From contig NC_087191.1 in NCBI RefSeq assembly GCF_035594125.1, forward strand, positions 5,254,467 through 5,318,466: DNA of 64,000 bases, in the 5' to 3' direction. The stretch is from Scylla paramamosain. Taxonomy: Eukaryota > Arthropoda > Malacostraca > Decapoda > Portunidae. A model generated the notes under the pieces. That model ran no database searches, had not been told where the DNA came from, and was given only the letters and a program-made list of their open reading frames with translations. Below are positions 1-15,379 of this stretch, piece by piece. The number at the start of each line of letters is the position of its first letter. Within the stretch, counting starts at the first letter, position 1. The translations under genes were made by a program, and so were the position numbers.

Positions 1-888
1 GATGGGAAAACATCAGTAATAAAATGATTAATCAACTCGTGAGAGTAAGAACAACTGCAATGAAAAAAAAAAAGCCTTGGCAATAGTTAATATGAATTTT
101 GAAAGATTAGAAGAAATTGAAATACACATTAGACAAAAAAAAGACGCATTAAATAGAAAAAAAATATAGAAATATGTGAGTTTAAAAACAAAGCAAAGAA
201 AATGACTCGTAAAACAGTAAACAAGCAGTCAAAAAAAAAAAAAAAATACGAAGAAGTAAAGAACCAATACAAAATCCTATCTTTAAGAAAGATTCGTTAG
301 GTAAATTCCGTGAATAAAATTAAGTCAATGACAGCTGTGCTACAGTAACGAAATTCTAAAAGAGATGATCGGATAGGGCAGACGAAAAGATCACAATAAA
401 CTACAATAAAGAAAATTTTTAAAATAACTAGGAATACATTTGAAAAAATCGTAAATGACAGTGGACATTTATGAATCTATAGAAATACCAACAGAAGAAA
501 GAGGAAATATCTAAACAAAAAAAAAAAAAGACAAAAGAGAAAGAGAGATTATTTATGGTTACAACAAAGGACAGGCGCCAATTGCCAAGCATCGTGGGAC
601 GCCAGATAAAAACACCCCACGACCAAGCCTTATCATTTTGTAGGGAGTGTAGGAGCGGAGGGACAAAGAGACGCCAACACCGAGCCACACACACGCGCGG
701 CATGCTCTCACAAAACGCTTTAACTTCACTTAATTACAACAGTTATCAGAGAGGTTGGCTAGACATTTTTATTTTGCTTATTTTTTATCAATCTTTTTAG
801 CCTAATGATGCCTTCTGTGAAAGTGAAACTTTGCTATAAATGAGGAAGAAAGTATGATGTATCCCTGTTGTAGCCGCAGACGCAAGAT
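1..888. other. A-rich intergenic or intronic DNA, no gene seen
   Basis: The first 540 bases are strongly A-rich with many homopolymer runs and no credible coding potential. Bases 550-720 are more balanced in composition and may belong to an old repeat, but I do not recognise it. It is the most downstream part of the window for the minus-strand receptor gene, and no further receptor exon is visible here. Confidence 0.5.
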
Positions 889-1631
<743 letters not shown>

Positions 1632-1679
1632 TTCTCTTCCTTTTGCTTTCTCTCTTCTCTTAACAATGGATATAGATAA

Positions 1680-1691
1680 ATACACACACAC

Positions 1692-1742
<51 letters not shown>

Positions 1743-1756
1743 CACACACACACACA
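1680..1756. repeat. (CA)n microsatellite, abuts a splice donor
   Basis: Imperfect CA array. On the minus strand it is a TG repeat that begins about 5 nt inside the intron after the donor of the receptor exon at 1761-1916. Confidence 0.95.
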
Positions 1757-1760
1757 GCAC

Positions 1761-1916
1761 CTGTTCAAAGGCAGTGTTGAGAACATAGTTGATGTTATGG
1801 TTGTTGGTGATGGCCGCGTACTTGCCAGTAATGATGTCCCGAACGGCTTGGGGCGGGTCCAGGTGGATTACTGCTTGCTTCTTCAAGCGGTCAAGTTGAC
1901 TCTTTGGAGGAGCCTT
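1761..1916 (-). CDS. Ionotropic receptor exon, S2 ligand-binding segment
   Basis: Last exon of the receptor seen in the window: 156 nt, 52 codons, phase 0 at both ends. On the minus strand it follows an acceptor ending ACAATGACAG and stops at donor CAG|GTGCTG. It reads [13 protein letters not shown], then [20 protein letters not shown], then [15 protein letters not shown]. In IR/iGluR proteins this lies in the second half of the ligand-binding domain, after the SILHLLME segment encoded by the exon at 7645-7891. That exon also ends in phase 0, so the two join without a frame change. The rest of S2, the last membrane helix and the stop must lie further left and were not found between 1 and 1760. 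The intron begins almost at once with a TG repeat. Confidence 0.75.
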
Positions 1917-2865
1917 CTGTCATTGTGTATATAACATTATTATTATTATTATAACACAAGAACAAAAGGAAAGCTAAAAGAAGCCGGCAGGTTTACACGT
2001 GGCATTTCTTATACGAAACTAATTGCCTCTTATTATGCTCATCCATAAATTTGCGCTCCACATGGTTATAGTAAATATGAAAGATATTTTTCTGTAAATT
2101 ATGAATATATTTTGCCCTATCTGTGCTAAAAAAAATAGCTTTTTTTTTTTTTATGTAGGAAGGATACTAGCCAAGGGCAACAAAAATCTAATAAAAAAAA
2201 TGCCCACTGAAATGCCAGTCCCATAAAAGGGTCAAAGCAGTGGTCAAAAATTGGTGGATAAGTGTCTTGAAACCTCCTTCTTGAAGGAATTCAAGTCAAA
2301 GGAAGGTGGAAATACAGAAGCAGGCAGGGAGTTAAAGAGTTTACCAGAGAAAGGGATGAATGATTCAGAATACTGGTTAACTCTTGCGTTAGAGAGGTGG
2401 ACAGAATAGGGGTGAGAGAAAGAAGAAAGTCTTGTGCAGCGAGGCCGCGGAAGGAAGGGAGGCATGCAGTTAGCAAGATCAGAAGAGCAGTTGGCATGAA
2501 AATAGCGGTAGAAGACAGCTAGATATGCAACATTGCGGCGGTGAGAGAGAGGCTGAAGACAGTAAGTTAGAGGAGAGGAGTTGATGAGACGAATAGCTTT
2601 TGATTCCACCCTGTCTACAAGAGCAGTATGAGTGGAACCCCCCCAGACATGTGAAGCATACTCCATACATGGACGGATAAGGCCCTTGTACAGAGTTAGC
2701 AGCTGGGGGGGGTGAGAAAAACTGGCGGAGACGTCTCAGAACACCTAACTTCATAGAAGCTGTTTTAGCTAGAGATGAGATGTGAAGTTTCCAGTTCAGA
2801 TTATAAGTAAAGGACAGACCGAGGATGTTCAGTGTAGAAGAGGGGGACAGTTGAGTGTCATTGAA

Positions 2866-3960
2866 ATTTTGTTTTCATTGAATGTTTTCTCACAGGCAGA
2901 CATCAGTATGTTAAATTTCACAATACAAAGTCAGGAAAAATTGTTACAAACACGGGTTCTCCACAGGGATGTGTGTTGTCTCCCATTTTGTTTACTCTGT
3001 ACACTAGTGATTGTCGATGTCAGACCAATGATTGCCAGCTTTTTAAATATGCAGACGACACTGCTCTTGTCAGCCTTTGTATCAACGATGACAATATGTA
3101 TCGGAGGGAAGTGGAACGTTTTCCTAAGTGGTGTAAGGAAAACTACCTTGAACTTAGTGTTAAGAAAACAAAGGAAATGGTAATAGATTTCAGCACTTTG
3201 CCAGTTGCCCAACAGCCGCTGTACATAAACGGAGAACTCGTTGACACAGTTAAGGAATACAAATACCTCGGCACAGTAATAGATAATGGGTTCAATTTTA
3301 ATAGTAATGTCGAGGCAATATATAAAAAAAGTTAATTCTAGAATGCATTTCATGAGGAAACTTAAGAAAATTAAGATTGACACTAAAATTATGGAGTTAT
3401 TCTATACAGCAGTAGTGCAGTCAGTCATTTCATTTTCCATCACATGTTGGTATGGTAATTGTAGCTCTGATTCTAAAAATAAACTAACCCGATTAATCAA
3501 AAACTGTGCAAAATTAGGCGTAAAAAATATCAATTCATTGATGGATATATACAGAAAGTTCTCTCTACAAAAATGCGAAGTAATTATCAATGATGTAACA
3601 CATCCACTGAACGGCCATTACCAAAAGTTACCCTCAGGGAAAAGGTTGAGATCATCAAAATGTAGAACAGCCAGATTGTGTAAGTCCTTTGTGCCGGCAA
3701 GTATCAGATTTTTAAATAGCGGCCCTCTAAACATATCATAGCTAATTATACTAAGGCTTGGGAACCAGTTACCAGTTATCTTTTTATGTACTCCATTTTT
3801 TTTTATTATTTTATTCTTTTAGATTAATCTTTAGATTAATAAGACCTGTTAGTTTTAGACCTTGTATGAATGATTCAATCTTTTATGAAAACACACAAGA
3901 CAAATTTCATGTATGTTACGTGACCAATAAATATTATTATTATTATTATTATTATTATTA
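2866..3960 (+). mobile_element. Rex1/Babar-like LINE fragment nested in J1
   Basis: Plus-strand RT fragment. VTNTGSPQGCVLSPILFTLY lies in one frame and runs into DCRCQTNDCQLFKYADDTALV, so the YADD active site is intact. KTKEMVIDFSTL and YKYLGTVIDNGFNFNSN follow. A frameshift near 3330 moves the thumb to the frame spanning 3286-3741, which ends FVPASIRFLNSGPLNIS. The tail is (ATT)n at 3931-3960. The APQGCVLSPLLxxLYTxDC style of motif is known from Rex1/Babar LINEs. The element is 5'-truncated and interrupts J1 in opposite orientation. Confidence 0.75.
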
Positions 3961-4837
3961 AGAAGAGGGGATAGTTGTCTGGAAGGTTGTGTCGAGTTGA
4001 TAGATGGAGGAATTGAGTTTTTGAGGCATTGAACAATACCAAGATTGCTCTGCCCCAATCAGAAATTTTAGAAAGATCAGAAGTCAGGCGTTCTGTGGCT
4101 TCCCTGCGTGATATGTTTAACTCCTGAAGGGTTGGACGTCTATGAAAAGACGTGGAAAAGTGCAGGGTGGTATCATCAGCATAGGAATGGATAGGACAAG
4201 AAGTTTGGTTTAGAAGATCATTAATGAATAATAAGAAGAGAGTGGGTGACAGGACAGAACCCTGAGGAACACCACTGTTAATAGATTTGGGAGAAGAACA
4301 ATGACCGTCTACCACAGCAGCAATAGAACGGTCAGAAAGGAAACTTGAGATGAAGTTACAGAGAGAAGGATAGAAACCGTAGGAGGGTAGTTTGGAAATC
4401 AAAGCTTTGTGCCAGACTCGATCAAAGGCTTTTGATATGTCCAAGGCAACAGCAAAAGTTTCACCAAAGTCTCTAAAAGAGGAAGACCGAGACTCAGTAA
4501 GGAAAGCCAGAAGATCACCAGTAGAGCGGCCTTGACGGAACCCATACTGGCGATCAGATAGAAGGTAGTAAAGTGATAGATGTTTAAGAATCTTCCTGTT
4601 GAGGATAGATTCAAAAACTTTAGATAAGCAGGAAATTAAAGCAATAGGACGGTATTTTGAGGGATTAGAGCGATGTTTTAGGAACAGGTTGAATGTAAGC
4701 AAACTTCCAGCAAGAAGGAAAGGTAGATGTTGACAGACAGAGCTGAAAGAGTTTGACTAGGCAAGGTGCAAGCACGGAGGCACAGTTTCGGACAACAATA
4801 GGAGGGACCGCATTAGGTCCATAAGCCTTCCGAGGGT

Positions 4838-6295
4838 TTAAGCCAGTAGGGCATGGAAAACATCATTGCGAAGAATTTTAATACGTGGCATGAAGTAGTC
4901 AGAGGGTGGAGGAGAGGGAGGAACAAGCCCAGAATCGTCCAAGGTAGCGTTTTTAGCAAAGGTTTGAGCAAAGAGTTCACCTTTAGAAATAGATGTGATA
5001 GCAGTGGTCCCATCTGGTTGAAGTAGAGGAGGGAAAGAAGAAGAAGCAAAGTTATTGGAGATATTTTTGGCTAGATGCCAGAAATCACGAGGGGAGTTAG
5101 ATCTTGAAAGGTTTTGACATTTTCTGTTAATGAAGGAGTTTTTGGCTAGTTGGAGAACAGACTTGGCATGGTTCCGGGCAGAAATATAAAGTGCATGAGA
5201 TTCTGGTGATGGAAGGCTTAAGTACCTTTTGTGGGCCACCTCTCTATCATGTATAGCACGAGAACAAGGTGTGTTAAGCCAAGGTTTAGAAGGTTTAGGA
5301 CGAGATAAAGAGTGAGGAATGTACGCCTCCATGCCAGACACTATCACCTCTGTTATGCGCTCAGCACACAAAGACGGGTCTCTGACACGGAAGCAGTAGT
5401 CATTCCAAGGAAAATCAGCAAAATACCTCCTCAGGTCCCCCCAACTAGCAGAGGCAAAACGCCAGAGGCACCTTCGCTTAGGGGGATCCTGAGGAGGGAT
5501 TGGAGTGATAGGACAAGATAAAGATATGAGATTGTGATCGGAGGAGCCCAACAGAGAAGAAAGGGTGACAGCATAAGCAGAAGGATTAGAGGTCAGGAAA
5601 AGGTCAAGAATGTTGGGCGTATCTCCAAGACGGTCAGGAATACGAGTAGGGTGTTGCACCAATTGCTCTAGGTCATGGAGGATAGCAAAGTTGTAGGCTA
5701 GTTCACCAGGATGGTCAGTGAAGGGGGAGGAAAGCCAAAGCTGGAGGTGAACATTGAAGTCTCCAAGAATGGAGATCTCTGCAAAAGGGAAGAGGGTCAG
5801 AATGTGCTCCACTTTGGAAGTTAAGTAGTCAAAGAATTTTTTATAGTCAGAGGAGTTAGGAGAGAGGTATACAGCACAGATAAATTTAGTATGAGAGTGA
5901 CTCTGTAGTCGTAGCCAGATGGTGGAAAACTCGGAAGATTCAAGAGCGTGGGCACGAGAGCAGGTTAAGTCATTGCGCACATAAACGCAGCATCCAGCTT
6001 TGGACCGAAAATGAGGATAGAGAAAGTAGGAGGGAACAGAAAAGGGGCTACTGTCAGTTGCCTCAGATACCTGAGTTTCAGTGAGGAAAAGAAGATGAGG
6101 TTTAGAAGAGGAGAGGTGGTGTTCTACAGATTGAAAATTAGATCTTAGACCGCTAATGTTGCAGAAGTTAATGAAGAAAAAGTTGAGGGGGGTGTCAAGA
6201 CACTTAGGGTCGTCGGCGGAAAGGCAGTCCGACCTGGGGACATTTATGGTCCCCTCCCCAGATGGGGACTCCGAGGCTGGTGTAGGAGTCGCCAT
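4838..6295 (-). pseudogene. Jockey-type LINE endonuclease region (J1)
   Basis: Uninterrupted 485-codon frame starting [15 protein letters not shown], the same start as in the copies at 17.7, 43.6-44.2 and 57.9 kb. The APE endonuclease motifs are all visible: [20 protein letters not shown] (catalytic Glu), [19 protein letters not shown] (Asp, Asn) and [10 protein letters not shown] (final Asp-His). This domain nicks the target DNA to prime reverse transcription. A linker with [20 protein letters not shown] follows. The frame ends early by frameshift before the RT, so the natural single polyprotein is broken. The preceding 5' UTR (6296-6484) has no ORF1. Confidence 0.85.
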
Positions 6296-6576
6296 GATTT
6301 TAAAATTTTTGAGTGAAGGGTGTGTGTGTTATTAGGTGCTTGTAGTTTTGTGTGGAGGAAGAGAGTTGTCTTTAGAGGGCAGGCTGTGACTGCCCCCTTG
6401 TGTTGTGAGACACAAAGGGAAACGTTCAGTAAGGTCACAGCTGGGTTTAATGATAAGTTCACAGCAACCCCTGAACAGTGCAGCTGATTTTAGTGTCAGC
6501 CCTTATGGTGCAATACAGGGTGACATGCTTGATTAATTACACTCCCTATAGTGAAATGCATGAACTAATCGAATGA

Positions 6577-7235
<659 letters not shown>

Positions 7236-7644
7236 GCTCATGAAAAGGCAAAAAGGTAAATTGAAATTGATTTTTTTGCCTGCTTATCTGTGTTGTGCCA
7301 TCCTTTAAGAATACTGCCACAGTATGCCTTGCATATCGTGAGAGGCGACTGAAAAGGAGGGATCTACGAGCGAGGGATCTACGAACGCCCTTCTCTTTTA
7401 CATTTGTGATATAATATATTCTCGTATTCAAAAACGCGTTGTTCTCTCACCACAACTGTTTTCAGAGATGATTAGCCGGTTCTCAAGATTTCTTTTCCTA
7501 TTGATAATTTTAAAATGTATTGTTAATTTGTCATTAGAGCCGTAAAATCATCCTTAGAAACCCGTATAAATTCAATTGGAGCCTATTGGAACGTTTAGTG
7601 TTTTAGAATATTGTGCATTGATAGTGTGCATGCATGCGCCACAC
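7236..7644. other. Intron sequence, no gene seen
   Basis: Low-copy-looking DNA inside the receptor gene. It contains CCTTGCATATCGTGAGAGGC near 7326-7345, which looks like a piece of a dispersed arthropod repeat, and a duplicated GGGATCTACGA block at 7361-7395. No coding evidence. Confidence 0.4.
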
Positions 7645-7891
7645 CTCCATGAGCAAATGAAGGATGCTGCCAAGGGGCACGAAACAAGGTATGTTCGTCT
7701 GTAGCATCTCCTCCATGTTGTTGAAGGGAAGACGTATCTTGGGGATGATGAGCATGGCCTTAAGATTAGACCGATACACGGTGGCCAGGATGAGCATCAT
7801 CAGCATCCACGTACCGGCCACCACCCGGAGTGCGCCGCCTTCGGGCCACCATGGGCTGGCTGTTGGGGAGGAGAGGACGTTGAAGAAAATG
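7645..7891 (-). CDS. Ionotropic receptor exon: pore/TM2, TM3 and start of S2
   Basis: Best single piece of evidence for the receptor gene: 247 nt, 1 nt plus 82 codons. It begins IFFNVLSSPTASPWWPEGG (TM2/pore side), then ALRVVAGTWMLMMLILATVY (TM3), then RSNLKAMLIIPKIRLPFNN, where RSNLKAML replaces the SYTANLAAF motif of classical glutamate receptors, as in decapod variant IRs. The S2 part ends NIPCFVPLGSILHLLME. The donor is GAG|GTGTGG at 7645/7644. The acceptor is taken as CACCAG|C at 7892/7891 because it supplies the single nucleotide needed to complete the split codon from the TM1 exon. A LINE poly-A tail starts only 13 nt upstream, so the acceptor lacks a normal pyrimidine tract. IR proteins are ligand-gated cation channels, typically in chemosensory neurons. 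Confidence 0.85.
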
Positions 7892-7904
7892 CTGGTGCTC
7901 TCTC

Positions 7905-8195
7905 TTTTTTTTTTTTTTCTTTATGTAAGAGGGACAATATTTAAGGGCAAAAAAGGAAAAGAAAAAAAAAAGGCATTGAGGTGCCGGTCAGTAAAGAAAC
8001 TGCTAGATGGATTATCCAAAACTGAAGAAGTGGCCTGAACCATCCCTCTTGAAAGAGCTGAAGCCACAGGGAAGGAAAAATACTGAAGTAGGCACGGAGT
8101 TCCGGAGCTAAGGAAGTGGTTTTGTTTGGCATGGGAGAGAAGACACTGAACGGAGACCCAGAGGAGACGAATATTGCAAAACCAATTTCCAGTCA
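7905..8195 (-). mobile_element. 3' fragment of a second jockey-like LINE subfamily
   Basis: The poly-T run at 7905-7918 on the plus strand is the poly-A end of a minus-strand element. The body resembles the main jockey family 3' end but is clearly divergent, with SGTPCLLQYFSFPVASALSR where the main family reads SGTPCLLLYFHLP. Only about 290 bp remain. It lies in the same orientation as the receptor gene and directly upstream of the exon at 7645-7891. Confidence 0.65.
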
Positions 8196-8673
8196 TTAAA
8201 TAGGATTTTATTTTATTTTATGTGTCTATTTTTATTTATTTATTTATTTATTTATTTATCTATTATCTTTTTTTTTTTTATTTATGTACGGGCATGGGGG
8301 AAGGGGGGCAGTACGTAGATGTTAAACTTAGAAAACTGATACTCCTGTCAATATTCCAATTGTTTTCCTACATCCTTTCCTCCTAAATATTTTAGCTTCC
8401 CCTTTCTTTTTAATGTACCGGACTTCTGAAATTTATTCATATAGTGAGTTTTTCCCCAGCAGTTTGGAATTGGGATGACTGCACTTTTATTCATTTATTG
8501 TTTTATGAACTTATGTATTATAATAGTTTTAATCGATACATTTATCTTCTACTTATTGATTTTATGTATTTATCTATTTATTTTTCAAAGGGAGGAAGAT
8601 ATCCCCCCCCCCAAAAAAAAAACGGAGATAGATAAAAAAAAGAAAAACTGGCTAAATAATTTCGATTATAAGT
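8196..8673. other. AT-rich intron sequence
   Basis: T-rich and ATTT-repeat DNA (ATTTATTT near 8232-8265), C and A homopolymers near 8605-8625, no coding signal. Confidence 0.5.

Positions 8674-8728
<55 letters not shown>
8674..8728. repeat. (AC)n microsatellite
   Basis: Pure AC array directly upstream of the tRNA-derived SINE head. Confidence 0.95.
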
Positions 8729-8730
<2 letters not shown>

Positions 8731-9000
8731 CTGGTGGGACAATGGCTAACGCGCCCGACCCACAATCGGGAGCGCCCGGATTCGAATCCCGTGCCAGGTC
8801 AGAAGTCTTTGCTCAGAGTTCTTTGCAATGTAGCCTCTGTTCATCTAGCAGTGATTAGGTGCCCATGTAAGAGAAACAAACTCTGAAAAAAAAGAAAAAA
8901 AATACACAAGGGGTGGCCTTATCACCCCGAGCCAATTCTACTAGATTGGTCAGCGCCATCTGGCAGCCATAGTATCAAATTGTAAAATGCTTCCATAGGG
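8729..9000 (+). mobile_element. tRNA-derived SINE
   Basis: The head resembles a tRNA gene: GGCTGGTGGGACAATGGCTA spans an A-box-like region, and GGATTCGAATCC (near 8778) is a good B box for RNA polymerase III. A 5 bp anticodon stem CCCGA/TCGGG encloses loop CCCACAA, anticodon CAC (Val-like), but position 33 is C where tRNAs have U. The body carries AGAGAAACAAACTCTGAAAA and CCAATTCTACTAGATTGG. A second copy of the body without the head is at 9471-9690. I judge it a retroposed SINE, not a working tRNA gene. Confidence 0.7.
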
Positions 9001-9127
9001 TTAATGTATTTTTAACATGTTTATTCATAGTAATATGTATATTACTAAGTTTATATGTAACATGTGGATTTTCGGCTGTAAGACTGCAATATTGATAAAC
9101 CGAATATTATTAATATTATTACATAAA

Positions 9128-9161
9128 CAGACAAACAAACAAACAAACAAACACACGCACG

Positions 9162-9210
<49 letters not shown>
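9128..9210. repeat. (CAAA)n followed by (AC)n
   Basis: Short CAAA/CAAACA array passing into a CA array. Confidence 0.9.
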
Positions 9211-9213
<3 letters not shown>

Positions 9214-9397
9214 CTCACACTGAGACAGGGAGACATAGATACTCCAAAGGCAAGAGGTGCTCCACGCGTTAGAATTGCTGTCACGTGTCTTCCTGCTCTT
9301 CATTGCCCTGGAGATGTAAATGGAAACAGATTTTATATGAAGTGTCATCAGCAACACTTCAAGATACATTTTATGACGAGATTGAAGTCGAACGATG

Positions 9398-9399
<2 letters not shown>

Positions 9400-9471
<72 letters not shown>
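9400..9471. repeat. (CT)n microsatellite
   Basis: Pure CT array that breaks into the second copy of the SINE body; TTAGGTGCCCAGG starts right after it. Confidence 0.95.
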
Positions 9472-9472
<1 letters not shown>

Positions 9473-9689
9473 AGGTGCCCAGGTAAGAGAAACAAACTCT
9501 GAAAAGAAAAAATACACAAAGGATGGCCTTATCACCCCGGGCCAATTCTACTAGATTGGTCAGCGCCATCTGGCAGCCATAATATCAAATTATAAAATAC
9601 TTCCATAGGGTTAATGTATACTTAACATATTTATTCATAGTAATATGTATATTAGTAAGTTAATATTATTATTACATACACAGACAAAC

Positions 9690-9690
<1 letters not shown>
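9471..9690 (+). repeat. Second copy of SINE body and its 3' flank
   Basis: Matches 8855-9140 over the SINE body and also over the downstream unique-looking flank (TTAATGTAT..TTATTCATAGTAATATGTATATTA, then a TATTATTACATA-ACAGACAAACA segment). It lacks about 60 bp present in the first copy. The shared flank indicates local segmental duplication and not two independent SINE insertions. No head is present. Confidence 0.75.
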
Positions 9691-11637
<1,947 letters not shown>

Positions 11638-11727
11638 CTTACTGATGCGATTATTCTTCGTGGTATTGCTCTTGATTCTTTAACTTTCGCTTATTATATT
11701 TTGGTATCGTAACAGCTGTTTAAATTT

Positions 11728-11937
11728 TTAGTCCTTTGGCACAATTCTTATTTTCGGGACTTTTCGTGAATATCTAATTATATCGTCCCTCATTTGTTCA
11801 TCTTCTCTTACTACTTTATGTAATTCTGTTCGTATATCATCTGGTATACATATTTGTTCCATCTTATTAGTAAGGATGTAATCACTCATAAATCCATCAT
11901 GAACATAATTTGCATCTGTTTTAATTTTAAATGTCAT
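11728..11937 (-). CDS. Small unidentified open frame
   Basis: A 69-codon minus-strand frame with start and stop (MTFKIKTDANYVHDGF to KVPKIRIVPKD). Its composition is protein-like: charged, with no simple repeat (YILTNKMEQICIPDDI, then RTELHKVVREDEQMRDDI). I do not recognise the family. AT-rich codon use and lack of context make it equally likely to be a fragment of an old transposon or a chance frame in an intron. Confidence 0.2.
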   Translation of the reverse strand: MTFKIKTDANYVHDGFMSDYILTNKMEQICIPDDIRTELHKVVREDEQMRDDIIRYSRKVPKIRIVPKD

Positions 11938-11968
11938 CTCCTAATGCCCTCAATATGTGACACTACAC

Positions 11969-12150
11969 CAGTGATTCACAAACTGTGCGCTTTAACTATC
12001 ACCAAAGGGGGCCGCCTCATCTTCCTAAGTATGTGGTTTTTAGGAGGCCTGCTCTGCTGCACTATACTGACTGCAGGGTTGGTACGCTGGCAAAGTCCAA
12101 GATATACCTTTAGTGTGCTGCTGACCAAAAAAGTTTGGTCAGCAGCACAC
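11969..12150 (+). mobile_element. Possible hAT-type terminus and perfect hairpin
   Basis: CAGTGATTCACAAACTGTGC near 11969 resembles the terminal inverted repeat of hAT elements (CAGNGGTTCNCAAAC-type). About 120 bp downstream, 17 bp perfect arms (12113-12129 and 12134-12150, GTGTGCTGCTGACCAAA and its complement) enclose a 4 nt spacer. No matching opposite terminus was found, so this is at most one end of a small non-autonomous element. Confidence 0.3.
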
Positions 12151-12240
12151 AGCAGGTCAGTTTGGGCGTTACATGCCTCAATAATCCTTACTTTCTTTCT
12201 TCACTGTTTTATATATTCAATATATATCGTTTTTTCCACA

Positions 12241-13477
<1,237 letters not shown>

Positions 13478-13557
13478 TGTAGGACGTCCTGAGAGCGATA
13501 CACAAACCAGGTGGCCACACACACCAGTACTAAGGCAGCGGCCACAAGCGCCCACAC
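13478..13557 (-). CDS. Ionotropic receptor exon: TM1
   Basis: 80 nt exon, phase 0 in and phase 2 out, with acceptor CCGATGCAG|G and a consensus donor ACA|GTAAGTT. It encodes VWALVAAALVLVCVATWFVY followed by RSQDVL, a single hydrophobic helix where IR/iGluR proteins have TM1, just after the FVKPF segment that ends the preceding exon. Phase agrees with the exon at 16414-16572 upstream and with the exon at 7645-7891 downstream. Short, so the call leans on phase and order as much as on similarity. Confidence 0.7.
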
Positions 13558-13714
13558 CTGCATCGGTACAGATTTTATATTAGTGTTTTCTAATGAACTA
13601 TAGATAAGATATCAAATTTTAAAGTATTTTCATTACAAAATGTAGTAGCATTATCATGACAGGCCAAACAACACACTGCTCCATTGCAAACAACACGTGT
13701 TTTTCTTCACGTAA

Positions 13715-13817
<103 letters not shown>

Positions 13818-13971
13818 CTGCTGGACAAAATTAGTATACGGTAATATACCTAAGAAAGGTCTAGCAGCTTAAGAATATTAATCTAAGAAAGAGAAAAAAA
13901 AAATAAGAAAAACATAAGTTAGTTGATAGAATTATATCATAACCATATTTATTACCAGCAACAGAACGACT

Positions 13972-14615
13972 TTTTTTTTTTTTTATGTAGGAAGGACACT
14001 GGTCAAGGGCAACGAAAATCCAATAAAAAAAATATGCCCACTGAAATGCCAGTCCCATAAAAGGATCAAAGCAGTGGTCAAAAATTGATGAATAAGTGTC
14101 TTGAAACCTCCCTCTTGAAGGAATTCAAGTCATAGGAAGGTGGAAATACAGAAGCAGGCAGGGAGTTCCAGAGTTTACCAGAGAAAGGGATGAATGATTG
14201 AGAATACTGGTTACCTCTTGCGTTAGAGAGGTGGACAGAATAGGGGTGAGAGAAAGAAGAAAGTCTTCTGCAGCGAGGCCGCGGAAGGAGGGGAGGCATG
14301 CAGTTAGCAAGATCAGAAGAGCAGTTAGCATGAAAATAGCAGTAGAAGACAGCTAGATATGCAACATTGCGGCGGTGAGAGAGAGGCTGAAGACAGTCAG
14401 TTAGAAAAGAGGAGTTGATGAGACGAAAAGCTTTTGATTCCACCCTGTCTAGAAGAGCACTATGATTGGAACCCCCCCAGACATGTGAAGCGTACTCCAT
14501 ACATGGACGGATAAGGTCCTTGTACAGAGTTAGCAGCTGGGGGGGTGAGAAAAACTGGCGGAGACGTCTCAGAACGCCTAACTTCATAGAAGCCGTTTTA
14601 GCTAGTAACTAGACT
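13972..14615 (-). mobile_element. Jockey-type LINE 3' fragment J2
   Basis: Poly-A end is the T run at 13973-13984. The body runs to the sequence for [14 protein letters not shown] near 14600, so it is 5'-truncated after the RT palm. One 169-codon frame (14078-14587) covers [19 protein letters not shown], the YASHVWGG motif and the C-terminal FIPFSGKLWNSLP motif without a stop. Confidence 0.9.
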
Positions 14616-14781
14616 GCAAGTAACCGCAGTAGAAAAGCCTCTCAAACTTTCTCCTTGAGGCACATTTTGTCACACTGCATCTGAATACTAAACACTCACC
14701 TTCTCCTTCTAGATCTTTCCTACTAATTCATAATTTAAACTTTTACCAATGTCGTTTTTGTGGTAAAGTTTGACAAAATCA

Positions 14782-14986
<205 letters not shown>

Positions 14987-15121
14987 TCAATAGGGATAAC
15001 AAGCCATTACCGTTATTGGGGAAAAGAATTTTGGACAGTAAGGTTATTGATCAGGTTAGGTTAATGTTACTGAGCAAGCCATTAATGTTAATGACCTATT
15101 ATTCCTATTCAGCACGACATA

Positions 15122-15378
<257 letters not shown>

Positions 15379-15379
15379 C

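Larger units (their letters stand above)
2131..6484 (-). mobile_element. Jockey-type LINE copy J1, near full length, holding a nested LINE
   Basis: Copy of the main non-LTR family, about 3.25 kb without its insertion. Its poly-A end is the T run near 2134-2153 and its 5' end is near 6484. The upper part (4838-6295) encodes the N-terminus and the APE-type endonuclease. The RT is in 3961-4850 and the thumb/C-terminus in 2244-2865. A Rex1-like LINE splits it between 2865 and 3961. The flanking halves are contiguous when compared with the uninterrupted copy at 42.1-44.4 kb. There is a frameshift at about 4845 (HALLA then stop in place of [13 protein letters not shown]) and a small deletion near 4680 that removes the PVPKKGD motif. 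It is not autonomous. It lies in an intron of the receptor gene, in sense orientation. Confidence 0.9.

Noticed and set aside
428..800. Overlapping 81- and 91-codon frames on opposite strands
   Set aside because: AT-rich sequence, no recognisable domain, no splice context.
5312..5521. Antisense frame [17 protein letters not shown] seen opposite several jockey copies
   Set aside because: Shadow of the endonuclease/linker coding strand; no independent evidence.
8729..8801. A working tRNA-Val gene
   Set aside because: The fold is imperfect, position 33 is C, no terminator T run follows, and the sequence continues into a SINE body.
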